Translations under genes and position numbers: made by a program | Part shown: positions 47,402-58,905 of the stretch, in pieces | How the letters are laid out: every line of letters starts with the position of its first letter | Numbering within the stretch: position 1 is the first letter of the stretch | Notes under the pieces: generated by a model | The model's input: only the letters and a program-made list of their open reading frames with translations | Told to the model about the DNA's origin: nothing | Databases searched by the model: none | Source: Tetrapyrgos nigripes | Taxonomy: Eukaryota; Basidiomycota; Agaricomycetes; Agaricales; Campanellaceae | Reading direction: 5' to 3' | DNA length: 64,000 nucleotides | Assembly (NCBI GenBank): GCA_013368315.1 | Contig: JAACJM010000014.1 | Location: 806,001 to 870,000, forward strand

Positions 47402-49556
47402 ATGTCATCTCAGTCCTCTTCTGCCACCGTCTCGCCGACACAAACCATCTTACATTACGATGGATCTCCTGATTACCTTGGCGCTGTTCCAGACTCATGC
47501 GACATCCCTGAAAAACCTGCACGTCCCTTCGCTTCACGAGCTGACACAGGCGCCGTGTCACTTACAGCCACTTTACGAGGCGATCCTGAAAATGTCGAGC
47601 TGGCCAAGGAGAAGATCACTGATGAAGTGATTGCTTCTGCGACAACAAAGATTGAAGCAGCGCAGTTGGCCAAGTCGGACAGCTCTCGTTTGGAATGGTT
47701 TTATCTCGGTGCTCTTTGGTGGTCCTGGTTCTTGTTGGGATGGAACGATGGGTCTCTCGGGCCCTTGCTTCCTAGGATCCAGGAGGTCTATAATGTAAGT
47801 CAGTCTTCGCAAGTGAAGGTAAATGTTCTGATGCACTCGATCACGTCTTTAGGTTGGCTATACAGTGGTCTCGCTCCTGTTTGTGACATATTTCATTGTG
47901 AGTATGATGGCCTTTGTTTCTCCTTACTCTTGCTGAGGGCCTGGTACGACAGGGCTTTATCAGTGGTGCTGGTGGCAATATATGGCTGAATGCAAAACTC
48001 GGATTTGGGAAGGTCTGCTTTCTGTCTATAACACTAATGCGAATATTTACTGAGAAATGCACTAGACCATGCTCATCGGCACCTGCTTCCATGTAGCTGC
48101 CTATTCTGTCCAAAGCTGCGCCCCTCCGTTTCCCGTGTTCGTCCTTTCGTTCATACTGGCAGGATTTGGATCATCACTTCAGGTAAGCTTGTCATGGTTC
48201 TCAGTTGTACTTGGCCTGACCACTTTTGACAGAATGCACACGGAAATGGTTTTGTAGGAAGTTTCCGGAGGAACAAAGCAAGCAGAATCATGCTTCTGCA
48301 CGCTATGTATGGTATGTAAAGCATTACCTTTCCTCTTCGATAGACCGGATTCTTACCTTCTGATTCCAAGGGCTCGGAGCATTCTGCTCCCCATTCTCAG
48401 CTACTTACTTCTCCGGCGTTCGTCACTGGTCTTTCCACTACCTCATCTCTTTGGGGATCGCTGTACCCAATATAGTCATACAGGCATTGGTTTTCAAATT
48501 AAAGCGACAAGAAGGTGAATGACTTTTAACCCTCTTTTCCTCATTCCGCCGTTCCTACTCAGCTGCTCATCAAACGTTGCTATCTTTCAGACCTTCTTCG
48601 CGAAGCTGATCAACTCGACGAACAAAAGATAGCTGAAAACTCCTCGTCTACTTCCAATGGAGAAGATAGTCTCTACCGCCGCATCTTCAGCATGAAAGCT
48701 GTTCATCTCATGACAATTTTCTCATTCATGTACATCGGAGTGGAAGTCAGCGTTGGCAGTGCGTATTTGATTTGCTTGCTGTCCTCCTACTTCTACGGCT
48801 GCTAAATTTTTTATTTTTCTTTTCACCTATGAAGGTTGGATTGTCACCTTTATTATCCGTGAAAGGAATGGCGGAGGTTTTGCAGGATATGTCTCGTCAG
48901 GCTTCTTCGGCGGTGAGTGGCCCATTTGTGGACTGCTGGCGGTACTTCAAAATAGATGATTGGCTGAGGCTTCCTTTATACCAGGTTTCATGCTTGGACG
49001 GCTGATTTTGATCAAAGTCAACCAATGGGTGAGCGCGATCTCAAGAGTAATTCATAATCCATTGACATACTCTATCAGGTCGGAGAATACAACGTTATAT
49101 ATCTGTACATGCTTCTTTCCATCGTCTCGGAAATTACGATCTGGTTTATCCCATCCATCATTGAGAATGCTTTAGCAGTTCGTGCACATTCTTTCTCTGC
49201 ACGTATATGAAACTCATACTTTGGTCTGTCACTAGGTCTCCTTCATCGGTCTTTGCCTTGGTCCTATTTTTCCCATCGTTGTGGGGCATGCATCAGCGAT
49301 TCTTCCTCCCGAACTCTTCACAGGTGCAATTGGATGGACAACCGGTGTAGGAGTCGCTGGATCAGCGGCTTTACCCTTCATTACGGGACTGCTGGCCACA
49401 AACTTCGGGATTCAGTCCTTGCAACCTTTGTAAGTTATATAGATTCCTTCTGCATCTTAAAAATGTGACTGACGCGATGACCTTGTGTTTGACAGTATGG
49501 TTTCGATGATGTGCGCAATGGTGTGTATCTGGATGTTGGTGCCAAAGAGAAGATGA
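47402..49556 (+). CDS. MFS transporter (fucose-permease / Bsc6-like branch), 493 aa
   Basis: Twelve exons: 47402-47794, 47853-47897, 47953-48012, 48066-48182, 48233-48311, 48371-48514, 48591-48758, 48835-48912, 48985-49028, 49079-49177, 49236-49429 and 49496-49556. All phases close. The N-terminal 100 residues are cytosolic and charged. The first helix carries WWSWFLLGWNDGSLGPLLP, typical of the branch with G-W-x-D-G in helix 1. Helix 5 follows with SSLQNAHGNGFVGS, again characteristic. The central loop is charged (RQEDLLREADQLDEQ). The last helices (VSFIGLCLGPIFPIVVGHAS; MVSMMCAMVCIWMLVPKRR) complete about 12 membrane segments. Proton-coupled import or export of a small solute at a membrane is expected; the substrate is not readable. 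No lesion was seen. Confidence 0.9.
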
Positions 49557-49763
49557 TTCAGAGTAAGGGCACAAAGTAAAGGTTTTTCATTCAAGTTTGT
49601 TTGTTTCACTGGTGTGAGGAGATGGTGTCCTCGGTCAAAATGTGTATTTCGATAGAAGTATTTAGATAGAAGATACTTAGAGATTACTTAGACATACAAA
49701 TACAAGTCCTGAAGACGATCCGAGGCTCAGAGCTCAGGCCTCAGGCTGACTTGGACGTTGCGT

Positions 49764-51425
49764 TCAATTCGGGACCCGTACTCTTTTATACCCCAAAGAG
49801 CCGTCTTGCGTCCTGCAGACTATATAATAATACCGAAGGAAGTAAATGCGCAAGTCAGCGTCAGCAAGCGTTTCTGGCACATCCAAATTCGCAAGAAATT
49901 CCAAGATAGTCCGCTTGACATCGTCAGCGTACCGAGACCTCCCAGTACCACACCATCCGTCTCGTGCCCACGTGGGATAACAGGAATCAAGATAGAGGCA
50001 TTTCAGTCTCGGCAATGAGTGGGCACAATTGACCTGATCACCCTATTTGATGAGTCAGACAGATATAACAGCGTTTCTGCAAAGACTCACTAGGGAACTG
50101 ATGACTTCTCCGTTCAAGCACACAGACAAAGTTTCCACATTGGTGCACCTGGAAATTGTATTCAGATTGTGCGGCCCTATGCACCATCTCCCCTCGAAAT
50201 ATGGCCGGATCGTCAATTGACGCAGAGCTCCTGCAAACTTAGGGAGAACGGTTGCGAAAAAGCGATCCGCAAGTTCATCCGATTCCGCATCCGTCAGCTT
50301 CCCAGTCGTACCCTTGAGCTGCAGGATATTCGGCCTAGAATGGCATTGTGAAAGGTAGTCGATCAGAGTGTGGTCTATGTCGCAATCAACGACCAAGCTC
50401 TCCAAAGAGACTTTTGCCGTCCGCAAGACATCCCAAAAATTGCCTATGTTTATGGCATGCCAACTAAGGCGTATCTCGAGATTGGTCAGGTGTTGGAGAT
50501 GTGGCGCAATGGCTACGGGAACCTGCATATCCAGGTCCTCTACTACAAGCGTTTTGAGCTTCAGCGATGGTCCCTCTGCATTCAGAGAGCCACGAAAGAG
50601 ATCAAGGAACGAATGGGCCTTTGAATCTCGTGAAACGGGCGGGGTGACTCGTAGGATCTGGAGATCGCGATTGTTCTTGAGCGCAATGGAAAGAGGTTCT
50701 AGGATTTTTGCGTCAAATGCTTCGTGAGGGATATGTCTAGCATCAACCGCCAAGGTGCTGAGATGTCGCAGGTGGTTAAGAGGAACGAGAGGACATCCTT
50801 TGGCATATACCCGGGTAAATTGAGATAATCTTGGTAGCTTGGACAGGATTTCGGGCACCTGGGTGTACATCCATTCTCGAGTATTATGTTGCAAGATTAT
50901 CCAACTGTTTGAGTTTCACTTTCATCAGTGTCCAGAAGCTGAAGGAGCAGAACAAACAACTCACTGGAATGAATCAAGATTGACAAGGCTTGATACTGCA
51001 CAAATGAAGGCTTCACGCCAGGCGTTGAGCAGTCCCTGGCTCACATTGTCTCTCCCTATCATCACCACTGCAGTACTAGAAGTCCAATCATGGACTGTCA
51101 GCGTCTTAACGTGTGTCCCCAAGGAGTTCCGATCCTTCCCATCGCCCGGATCGGAAAGCGTTTTGCAGAACAGGATGGTCCTAGCGAGGTAAGAATCATG
51201 TGTCTTGATAACAATGTTTGAAAAGAGGACGGGCTCGACGACAGAACCAAGTGCTCTGCAAGTGCTCCGTAAGGGTTTTCTGTGAAAGCCAGTCTGCAAA
51301 GAGAGAAGAAAGAGACGGAGTCATTAGATCGACTGTGGGAGAGAGGGAAAACGACGTACCTCGAGGTCGAAAACGATTTCTTGTAATATCTCCATTGGAA
51401 GATCCAACAGCTCTGTCACTGGCAT
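49764..51425 (-). CDS. F-box / leucine-rich-repeat-like protein, about 495 aa
   Basis: Four exons: 51425-51360, 51293-50965, 50904-50091 and 50042-49764 (an alternative last acceptor at 50033 also keeps frame). The N-terminus MPVTELLDLPMEILQEIVFD, continuing across the first intron into LRSTCRALGSVVEPVLFSNI, is an F-box. F-boxes dock to Skp1 in SCF ubiquitin ligases. The rest has loosely repeated leucine-rich strands (LRHLSTLAVDARHI; LQHLTNLEIRLSWHAI; VSLESLVVDCDID), as in Agaricomycete F-box/LRR families where the repeats select targets. The first exon encodes only 22 residues and is easy to miss. Target unknown. Confidence 0.8.
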
Positions 51426-51831
51426 CTATGTCGAAGGCTTGCAGCATAATGAGTACGATGAGTGCTGGTTATGGACCTTATATACGCAGGTAAACATCTT
51501 GATGGAAGAGAATTTGGGAAGGTGATGGCAGTGACAATGATTAGTTACCCACCCTAGACACCAGTGCTGCGGTATCACTGATTTCCGTATGAACGGAGAC
51601 AAGGACTGTGTACTGTATACTTGTCCAGCAACCGACACTTTGAGGCTAAAAGGACTGACCTTCGTAAGAAAGCAGTGCGAAGGGTTCTTCTAAATGAGAG
51701 AGGACGCCGACGCGCACCATCAACGAACCGCAAACGAAGAATTTGCAATGAAACTCAAAAGTTGAAATCAAGGTTGAATCAAGGCCACATCGTAAATTGT
51801 TTAGATACTAAGTTCGTAAATCTAGAAACTA

Positions 51832-53364
51832 TTACTCGTCCTCTTCCTCAGAGAAATCAACAAATTCGAGCCCAGCCCTTTTCAAAAGCCTAAGTCGTTC
51901 TTTTGCCTCTTCCTGCAGCGTCCTTCCCAAGACACAAATCTTTACTGATTGCAGACACGTCACTCCAACAGACTGAGCGTATACTTTGTCCGGAATCCAC
52001 CTCGATACCACCATTCTCGAAAACAAATCGTCGTCAAACAAATTCCCGTCTGCAACCAATTCCAGTCTCTTCAATTTAGGAACAAGAGGTGGTGATGCTA
52101 TGCCATGATTGTACGCGTATGCATGGAGTGCAGAGAGAAACAAGGAGGTTAGGGTGTCCTCGTATTTGAATATAGTACCGTCTGGGGCCGGACAACGCGT
52201 AAAGTTGTAATCTTCGCGATAAATCTCCTTGACTCGAAACTCAACCAGAGATGGTGTGAGCCTGAGAAGCCCTATGAGATCTCGATCGGATAGTGAGATC
52301 TGGTCGAGGCGAAGAGTAAGCAGCAAACACGCAGAGCGTTCCATAAAGTTGTGAATAGCTTCGTGTGGCCAGACGCCTTTGAAAATTTCGAATTCGACAT
52401 CCTGGACATGGTTGGTGATGGCCAAGGTGGCGAGAGAAGGAAGGGTAAGATTATCCAAGAGAACAGTGAGCAAATTATGCGTATGAGAGCGCTGATCGTA
52501 GTATAGGTCACCCATCCGAAACTCCAGCGTGGAGAGGCAAGGCAAGATCTGGGGAGCGACGGTGTCGGGAAGGTAGCTATGGTCTAAATCGGAATAGACC
52601 ATGGACTGCAGGTTGGGAAATTTCTCTAGTTCCTGGAACACGTACTCATCGCAGCATGCAACTTCCAAACTGGCGATCTGGCTGCGGGGCGTGAAATTGA
52701 CCAATGAATCTCCAGCAGGTAAGCTGGCCAGTTTGAGAGAACGAAGCCGAGGAGCGAGATTGAAAATCTGCAGATTGGGGTCTACGTCCCTGAAATTGAG
52801 GGTTTCAAGGAGAGGGAATGATCTGCCGTCACATAGACCAGGGAAGAACTTCCGAGAGACCTCCGACGATATTTGAGCATGCCTCCATCGAGAACTGTGC
52901 TCGACGAGTAGAGAAACCAAAAGGTTACTTTCTCCGTGATTGAGGCGCAGGTCTATTGATAATGGATAGGATTTGGAACGTTCTAGACAGAGTCTGAGTG
53001 GTGCTTCAAACCGAGGAACCAAAGACTTGTTCAAGTCAGCGGAAACCTTGAAATTGCTCCACAGTTGTGAAGTAGCGATAACAACTTGACGCCAACCATT
53101 GCACACGGACGCCAATGCAAACGGAGGACTTCGGATTTCACTGGGCCTTCTCGAAAAGAGTATAGGATGGTTTTCGCAAAAAATCGCAAAGCAGTGGATG
53201 AGTGTGTCAACCGGAAGCCGTCGTATGGGTGCTGAAAGTGATTTCAACTGTTCGACATGCTTGTCCAGCAGTTTCTGTTTCTCCTGAAGGTGCAGCACAC
53301 GCGACCGGAGCTGGGATATCTCCAACTCGCCTTGCTGTGAATTTATCTCGGCGTCTGATAACAT
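51832..53364 (-). CDS. Coiled-coil F-box protein, 510 aa, single exon
   Basis: The unbroken frame starts MLSDAEINSQQGELEISQLR, a coiled coil (about residues 8-45). The F-box follows: APIRRLPVDTLIHCFAIFCE, then ALASVCNGWRQVVIATSQLWS (about 46-110). This coiled coil plus F-box with VCxxWRxxA...LWS is the commonest F-box format in mushroom genomes, where the family is greatly expanded. The remaining 400 residues form LRR-like strands (LETLNFRDVDPN; LSTLEFRMGDLYY; LATLAITNHVQDVEFE). It ends in an acidic tail (FVDFSEEEDE). It lies next to another F-box gene on the same strand, but the two differ in architecture and intron content. An SCF adaptor role is expected; substrate unknown. Confidence 0.87.
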   Translation of the reverse strand: MLSDAEINSQQGELEISQLRSRVLHLQEKQKLLDKHVEQLKSLSAPIRRLPVDTLIHCFAIFCENHPILFSRRPSEIRSPPFALASVCNGWRQVVIATSQLWSNFKVSADLNKSLVPRFEAPLRLCLERSKSYPLSIDLRLNHGESNLLVSLLVEHSSRWRHAQISSEVSRKFFPGLCDGRSFPLLETLNFRDVDPNLQIFNLAPRLRSLKLASLPAGDSLVNFTPRSQIASLEVACCDEYVFQELEKFPNLQSMVYSDLDHSYLPDTVAPQILPCLSTLEFRMGDLYYDQRSHTHNLLTVLLDNLTLPSLATLAITNHVQDVEFEIFKGVWPHEAIHNFMERSACLLLTLRLDQISLSDRDLIGLLRLTPSLVEFRVKEIYREDYNFTRCPAPDGTIFKYEDTLTSLFLSALHAYAYNHGIASPPLVPKLKRLELVADGNLFDDDLFSRMVVSRWIPDKVYAQSVGVTCLQSVKICVLGRTLQEEAKERLRLLKRAGLEFVDFSEEEDE

Positions 53365-53861
53365 TCGCGAGATTTCTGGGGAATGGGATGTTTGTAGAGG
53401 AAGGTCCGGAGCATTTCTGCAATTCGATCAGCCTGAGAGGCGTTCATCGTTTCGTGGCAGTTTCGGGAAAGTTTTCACGACCGCAGGATGATATGCAAAG
53501 TTGTGTAAAGAGTTCTGGGTAGCAAATGCAGTGGGTAGCAACAGGCGGTAGATGAAGTGAGGAACAGGTCTTAAAATAAGCGAGGGTACCAAGCCCAAAC
53601 CAAGCCGGTAGTACGCGTCGTGACCAGCTTCCTTTCGAACACGTTCGTCTGTTTTTATTCGAGCTCAATGAATCTGGACCAACAACAAGAACCAGGTGCA
53701 ATCTTTCGACGCTCCTCAACCAATTTGTAGTGACCAACCTTTCAGAGCACATTCAGGGAATTCAGCGCCTGCACCAGTTCTTTGGAGGACCCGGAAGATC
53801 ACAGTGGTGCGTATCTTAAGCATTGATTAATATTCTTTTACTAGTACTCAAAAGTTGCCCT
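53365..53861. other. Intergenic between F-box and NmrA-like genes
   Basis: About 500 bp with no recognised feature. Confidence 0.45.
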
Positions 53862-55061
53862 CTAGACCATTTCAGACCCAGAGTCTGCATCCTCCATCAG
53901 CTCTCTAATGCTTCTGAATTTGATACCTTCAAAGTACTTTTCTCTTTGAGCAACTACGATGTCCCAAGGCACAGCTGAAGCTCCTGTGATATTCCATTCA
54001 TCCATAAAAGTTTTCCAGAGCAAGGAAGGATCCTCGTCGTTGGCGTGCCTGCATAGGGAATCCTTTATCTCAGAGGCAGGAAGTTGTGTTTTCTGGTCCA
54101 GAGAGTTAGTGAGTATAATGACCTGATTTCTCAGCATTCTGAACACTCACCTTCATTTCTTTTTTGTTCAGTATAGGGCCTGTTAAGAAGATGTCAGTCT
54201 TGGTCGACGCGGTAGCAAAAAATCAAGTACCGTAAAACTCTTCAACTTGCTTAATCGCTGAATTCCACGTCCCTAGTTCACCACACAAGTACGTTTCCTT
54301 CTCCTGTGAAATTCCTCAGCTTAATGATCATCGTACAGTCTTCATGATATGTACTCACCCATTTCTCCACTTCGACCAATCGCACCAGTGCTTTCGCTAC
54401 GTCTCTCGCGCTCGTCCACGCAATCGGCTCTTCTCCCGTTCCAAGCACCGTCCCCTCCCATTTCTCCAAATCCACGGGCCAGACCGGATGCAAAGCTTTC
54501 ATCCAACTCTTGCCTACCGGGGCGAAATAATCCATAAACCATCCTATGTTGACCAGCGTGTACTGGACCATGTCCTGCGCCGCTAGCTCTTTCCTAAATT
54601 CTGCATGCGTTGGTTCGTAGAATCGTGGAAGCAGAGGATGAGTTTGGAGATTGCCGCCGTATTCTGAAGGAACGAAACGTTTGCATGAGTGTGACTGTTG
54701 GCAGGCTTGAAGCATTGCCGAGTGCGCAGGGTTGTAGAACTTGGGGTCATTTGAGTGCAGGAAGGAGAAAAGGATGATGGAATTTGTGTCGTTGAGGATG
54801 GAAAGGACGGATGAAAGAGAGTAATCGGTTATACGGAGGGTTACATTTAGCTGGGAAGAGAACCATGGTCGCTCCTATAGATTTCGAAACCAAAGAGGTC
54901 AGTCCTGTTTCGAGATTTGCGTGAGTAAATCAACTCACTGCCCGCGATAGAACTACGACATCATACTTTTCGGTCTTGGAGAGCTCCTCGACAAGATATT
55001 TAGCCAAATCACTGGCCCCTGCTATTGCTACAGTCTGGCGGTTGGATGTGGTGGTAGTCAT
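53862..55061 (-). CDS. NmrA-like / isoflavone-reductase-like NAD(P)-binding protein, 323 aa
   Basis: Five exons: 55061-54939, 54874-54359, 54303-54231, 54179-54151 and 54092-53862, giving 323 aa with closed phases. The N-terminus has a Rossmann dinucleotide motif in degenerate form (VAIAGASDLAKYLVEELSK, where GxxGxxG is expected). Then come the family block KRFVPSEYGGNL and YTLVNIGWFMDYFAP. Members either reduce small molecules with NAD(P)H or, like NmrA, sense redox state through dinucleotide binding. The second and third glycines of the motif are changed (Ala-Ser-Asp-Leu-Ala), so dinucleotide binding may be altered. It has TATAAAGG about 40 bp upstream. It diverges from the 205-aa gene at 55824. 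Confidence 0.86.
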
Positions 55062-55823
55062 AGTGCGTCGGCTTTTGGAGCCTGAAGGAATGGATGAGCC
55101 CTTTATACTCTCTCCTCTCAACGTTCTGCTGGTTGGTAAGCTGGCTTGGTAAGAAGCGTTTTTTACCCACTTTGACCCACTTAATCGCGTCTTGCCAAGG
55201 CAGCGATTTGCAGAAGCAATCCTCACCTTTGGAATTGACAAAGGAGACGCATGCTATAGTCTATAGTATAGTCGGGTCAAGCCAGGGCATCGGTTGGGTC
55301 TGTCTAGGAGTGAGACTACAGCCAGGGGGGAGCCCAGTTTCCAATGCACAACCAAGTTTGAAAGGATTGCGGACAACGGTGGAACGAGTTTACAGGGAGA
55401 GCCAATGTAATGACAGGCACGACTGGACATAGATACTAAGCTTGATAGCCTCAAGTAGTTCTTCGCTGAACACAGCCACCGTGAGACATCATCCTCTGCC
55501 CTCTAGTTTAATTATTGCATTTCCCTATTATCTCAACGACATACCAAACCACTAAAAGCAACATATACGCCTTTGCGAAGAGGGCAAGAACCCTTTTCCC
55601 CGGTGTGGTCGGTCCAAACGTTAACGCATTAACGACTAGGTTGGTAAGATCGACTGAGTCACCAGTGAAGTGCATCATCAATTTCATGACCATGGACGGC
55701 CAATCTCGGTGAACCGACTTAGTCACCTTCAATGCTTTGTGTCGCAAGGACGGTGTAGCCGCTAGCGTTTAAAAGACGGATGCTCTGCGAATCTTTGTCC
55801 CTTCAAACTTTGAAACCCTCGCC
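55062..55823. promoter_or_regulatory. Divergent upstream region, NmrA-like gene and 205-aa gene
   Basis: 762 bp between divergent starts. TATAAAGG (minus strand) lies near 55105 for the NmrA-like gene; TTTAAAAG lies near 55770 for the plus-strand gene. An open frame at 55508-55747 (minus) is unrecognised. Confidence 0.45.
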
Positions 55824-56620
55824 ATGAACCAAATTACGCTCGAATTCCTCAAGTTCACGGTTGACAGCGCTTTCAGTCTCGCCGCACCCGCATTTGCCAG
55901 TCTTCGTCAGACAGCGTCGAAGCATGGAGTGAAAAAACAGTACTATGGCGTCCTCGACGATGATCCGAATCAGCTAGTTTGGTGTATACGTATGTTCTGG
56001 AAGTTTTACATTGCAAGAACAAAACGTTCCTAATTCACATCTAGAATGGCCAGGAATATCACAACCGGCAGAACTCGCGGACCAGTCTGGCGACTTCAGA
56101 CAAAAGCTCAACGCACTGGACGTGAAATCACAGCCTACGTCGTGGCTTCTTCCTTTCCGGTTTGAGGAAGAGATACTACCTGCATTGAACGCACCAATGA
56201 CCGAGTTTGTGTGTATCTCTTCGTTTCAGTCTTTATACACGTCGTGTTGACCACTGTTCAACCAACTTTGTTCAGGCGTTCGTTATCCTGAAAGACACCA
56301 CGAATACTGGAATGATCTTGGACTCACTTCACCGTACTTTCTCTGATTGTTATTACGCAAAAGGCTTTACAGGAGGAAGCTGGGGAATTGCTACGAATAA
56401 CGACCGGGTGTGTCTTTATCTTTTGGGATGGGAATCTAGAGCGGTATGTATACAATTTTTATGTTCTGCGTAAGTTTGAAGGCTTACATCCGTCCTGTAG
56501 CACCACAGAGAATACAGCAAGTCTCCCATCTTTGCCCTCGAGATAGACAATCTTGCGCCGAACTTTGCTCCGGGGTCTGTTGGGCTGTTTTCAAAGCTTG
56601 CTCGGGAGTCTACTGCTTGA
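55824..56620 (+). CDS. Small protein, probable dimeric alpha-beta-barrel (ABM-like) fold, 205 aa
   Basis: Four exons, 55824-55989, 56045-56208, 56276-56443 and 56501-56620, give 205 aa. It has no signal peptide. The first half reads like an ABM unit: helix FASLRQTASKHGVKKQYYG, then DDDPNQLVWCIQWP, the strand that in ABM proteins precedes the second helix. The second half repeats the theme with FVILKDTTNTGMILDSLHRT and NDRVCLYLLGWES. Two such halves in one chain suggest an internal pseudo-dimer. ABM-type proteins include monooxygenases and cyclases acting on polyketide or aromatic substrates, but many have no known role, and the catalytic residues cannot be judged here. The divergent arrangement with an NmrA-like oxidoreductase is suggestive only. 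Confidence 0.72.
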
Positions 56621-56897
56621 TTATCTCACCAGATACTAAGTAGTTACCCTCTACATTCTCAAATTGTAAACCACGTAACCCATTTGCACATCTTGCTGCT
56701 TGTTACTCAAGTATGGACTAGGACAGAATAATGCAACAGTTCCTCCACTCAAATGTGTATGGGGTTACACTGACTATCGTTGAGAGCAATCTTTATCACT
56801 TTCTCACTTGCTGGTCATCCGTAGAGGAAGGATGGAATTGCTGTGAGTAATAGCTTCTATTCCGTCAAGTTAATGCCTTGATACATAGTAACTTACT

Positions 56898-58821
56898 CTA
56901 ATCTATGAACTTCTCCAGAAACGCATCTAAACTCTGCCTTGCCTCACCTCTCTCATTCCATACGCTCATGAACCCCCTACTCATCTTTTCGAAATTCTTC
57001 CGCACCGTCAATCCTTCCTCTCCTTTCAATTTCACCACCAGATCTCTAATTTCCCGTCTGACAGCATCAACGGTGAAGGTCGGCAAATCCTTGGGGTCTA
57101 AGTCTTTGAACCTATACATCTTTCGGGTGCCATATTCTCCAGTGCGCACTTCGATAAGCTCAAACCCAGCTTTCTTGACAAGTGTCATAGTCGCAGCATT
57201 CACTGGTTGATCTGCACTTATGGGCCAGAATATCCTAGAAATGAACACAAGATAACGTCAGATGGGGGCAAACTCGAAAGCAAATACACACACTGTGGGA
57301 CTTGATACTGCATAGCTTCCTGTATACTATTCCAACCCCCATGCGAGATGAACCATCCCGTTGCTGGATGTGACAAGATTTCTTCCTGAGGTGCCCACTT
57401 AATTTCAAACGCGATGTCGCTTTCTTGGAACATTTTCAACTTGTCGTCTGGAACTACGCAGAGAGGCGAAGGATGCGCCCAGACGAGAGGTGTCCCACTA
57501 GCGAGCAATTGCTTAATGACTGCCCAGACCTTCTCTGGATTCTGGGGCCAAAAGAATGTACCGAAAGACATCTAGAAAACATCTAGTTATTAGATGAAAT
57601 TTTCACATTGCAGACTCACATAGACAACGGATTTCTCCCCATGTTCCTTCTGCATTCTATCGAGAAATTTGACCACGGGTTTGATGTTATCACGAGTCGA
57701 AGTTACAGAAAGTGCCGAGGGGCTATCAGGTAGCAATGCAGGTCCGACTGGATATGCGACCTGTCCAAGGGAAGAAAACCACTCCTTGGTGGCGTCTATA
57801 ACTTCTCCATCATAGGGAGTCGACGACAAGATAAACATGCCCCGGCCGCTAGCAAGATATGTTCGTGCGTGGTCAACAAAGGTGTTTCCCATGATAGGAA
57901 GCTGCACTTCAAGATTAGACAGTATTCTTAATCGAATGTAGTGAACTCGGAAAGACTTGCCTCTTGAGGGTACAATTCATAGTCATACATGGTCGCTATG
58001 CCAGGTCTTGAAATTATTTCTCCACGTACTGGTTCAACAAACTGCCAAGTAGTATGATAAGATCAGCTTTTCGATGAAACAAAGCGAGAGGTCCATCTCA
58101 CCTCAGACAACCTAGGCATGATATCCTGCTCTCTGCCATACCGAATTGTACGAAGGTCTAGTTTTCCAGACGGCGTTTCTCTGAAGAACCCAAAACAAGA
58201 ACCTGCGTTGACAGTGACCCAGAAGAGATATGGTGTTTTATTTTCAGATATCTCGCGAATGGCTTCGACTGCGTAACCTGCAAAGGGCTAAAAGTAATCT
58301 AGTTAGTTATGTTGCGCAAATTTTGCAAAGAACTTGAACAATCCTCACGTCGAGTACAGCGATGGTAATAGGTGGAAGTTGGTACGTCTTGCCAGAGGAA
58401 AGACACTTGATAGATTCGCCGTTGTAGATTGCCTTCAAATTTGGCTCGAATTCTAGCAGAGGCAACAACGCATTGATGGGGCATCCACAGATATCAATAA
58501 CACTACGCCATGGAGTCAGCCAGTAATACATTCAACTCAAAGTTGCTCAAAGACTTACTGAAATCTGGCCTTCGCGTCTGTCTTCAAATCATCAGGAAGT
58601 TTCTCGATGTCGACCATGGCTTTTGCATACACATCTGCACAAGTCAATACAGATATGACGATGTTAGGACGACTGTGTATGATTTGCATTGCAAAAGGGA
58701 GAATGGGTTTGTGATGACCTGTTGAGAAGTGAGGATGAGTGTTTGCGTTGCTTTGATGAGCACACGTACCCCAAAGGGAAATAGAATGGAATAGGATGTG
58801 TTTCTGGGTGGATGAAACCAT
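56898..58821 (-). CDS. UDP-glycosyltransferase copy E, divergent, intact
   Basis: Eight exons: 58821-58770, 58718-58559, 58502-58349, 58287-58102, 58041-57961, 57901-57620, 57571-57294 and 57234-56898, giving 509 aa, the shortest of the set. It keeps the first intron like A and B'. Exon 4 is 21-30 nt shorter than in other copies, removing part of the loop after the FGPKELG homologue. The donor signature is normal: KWAPQ about 364, [14 protein letters not shown] about 382, and ADQPVNA. Gly-His is in GHHKP. The intron after LYPQE appears to use a GC donor (GCAAGT) instead of GT; reading through it would break the frame. A TATA box lies about 80 bp upstream. Likely cytosolic; acceptor unknown. 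Confidence 0.88.
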
Positions 58822-58897
58822 CTTGATAACACAATAGAGTTGAGTGTCGGAGTGAAGAAGAGGCTATAATCTTTCTACCTGGTCGTAGAGATGAGTG

Positions 58898-58905
58898 CTT
58901 ATATA
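58898..58905 (-). promoter_or_regulatory. TATA box of UGT-E
   Basis: TATATAAG on the minus strand, 77-84 bp upstream of the UGT-E ATG. Confidence 0.5.
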
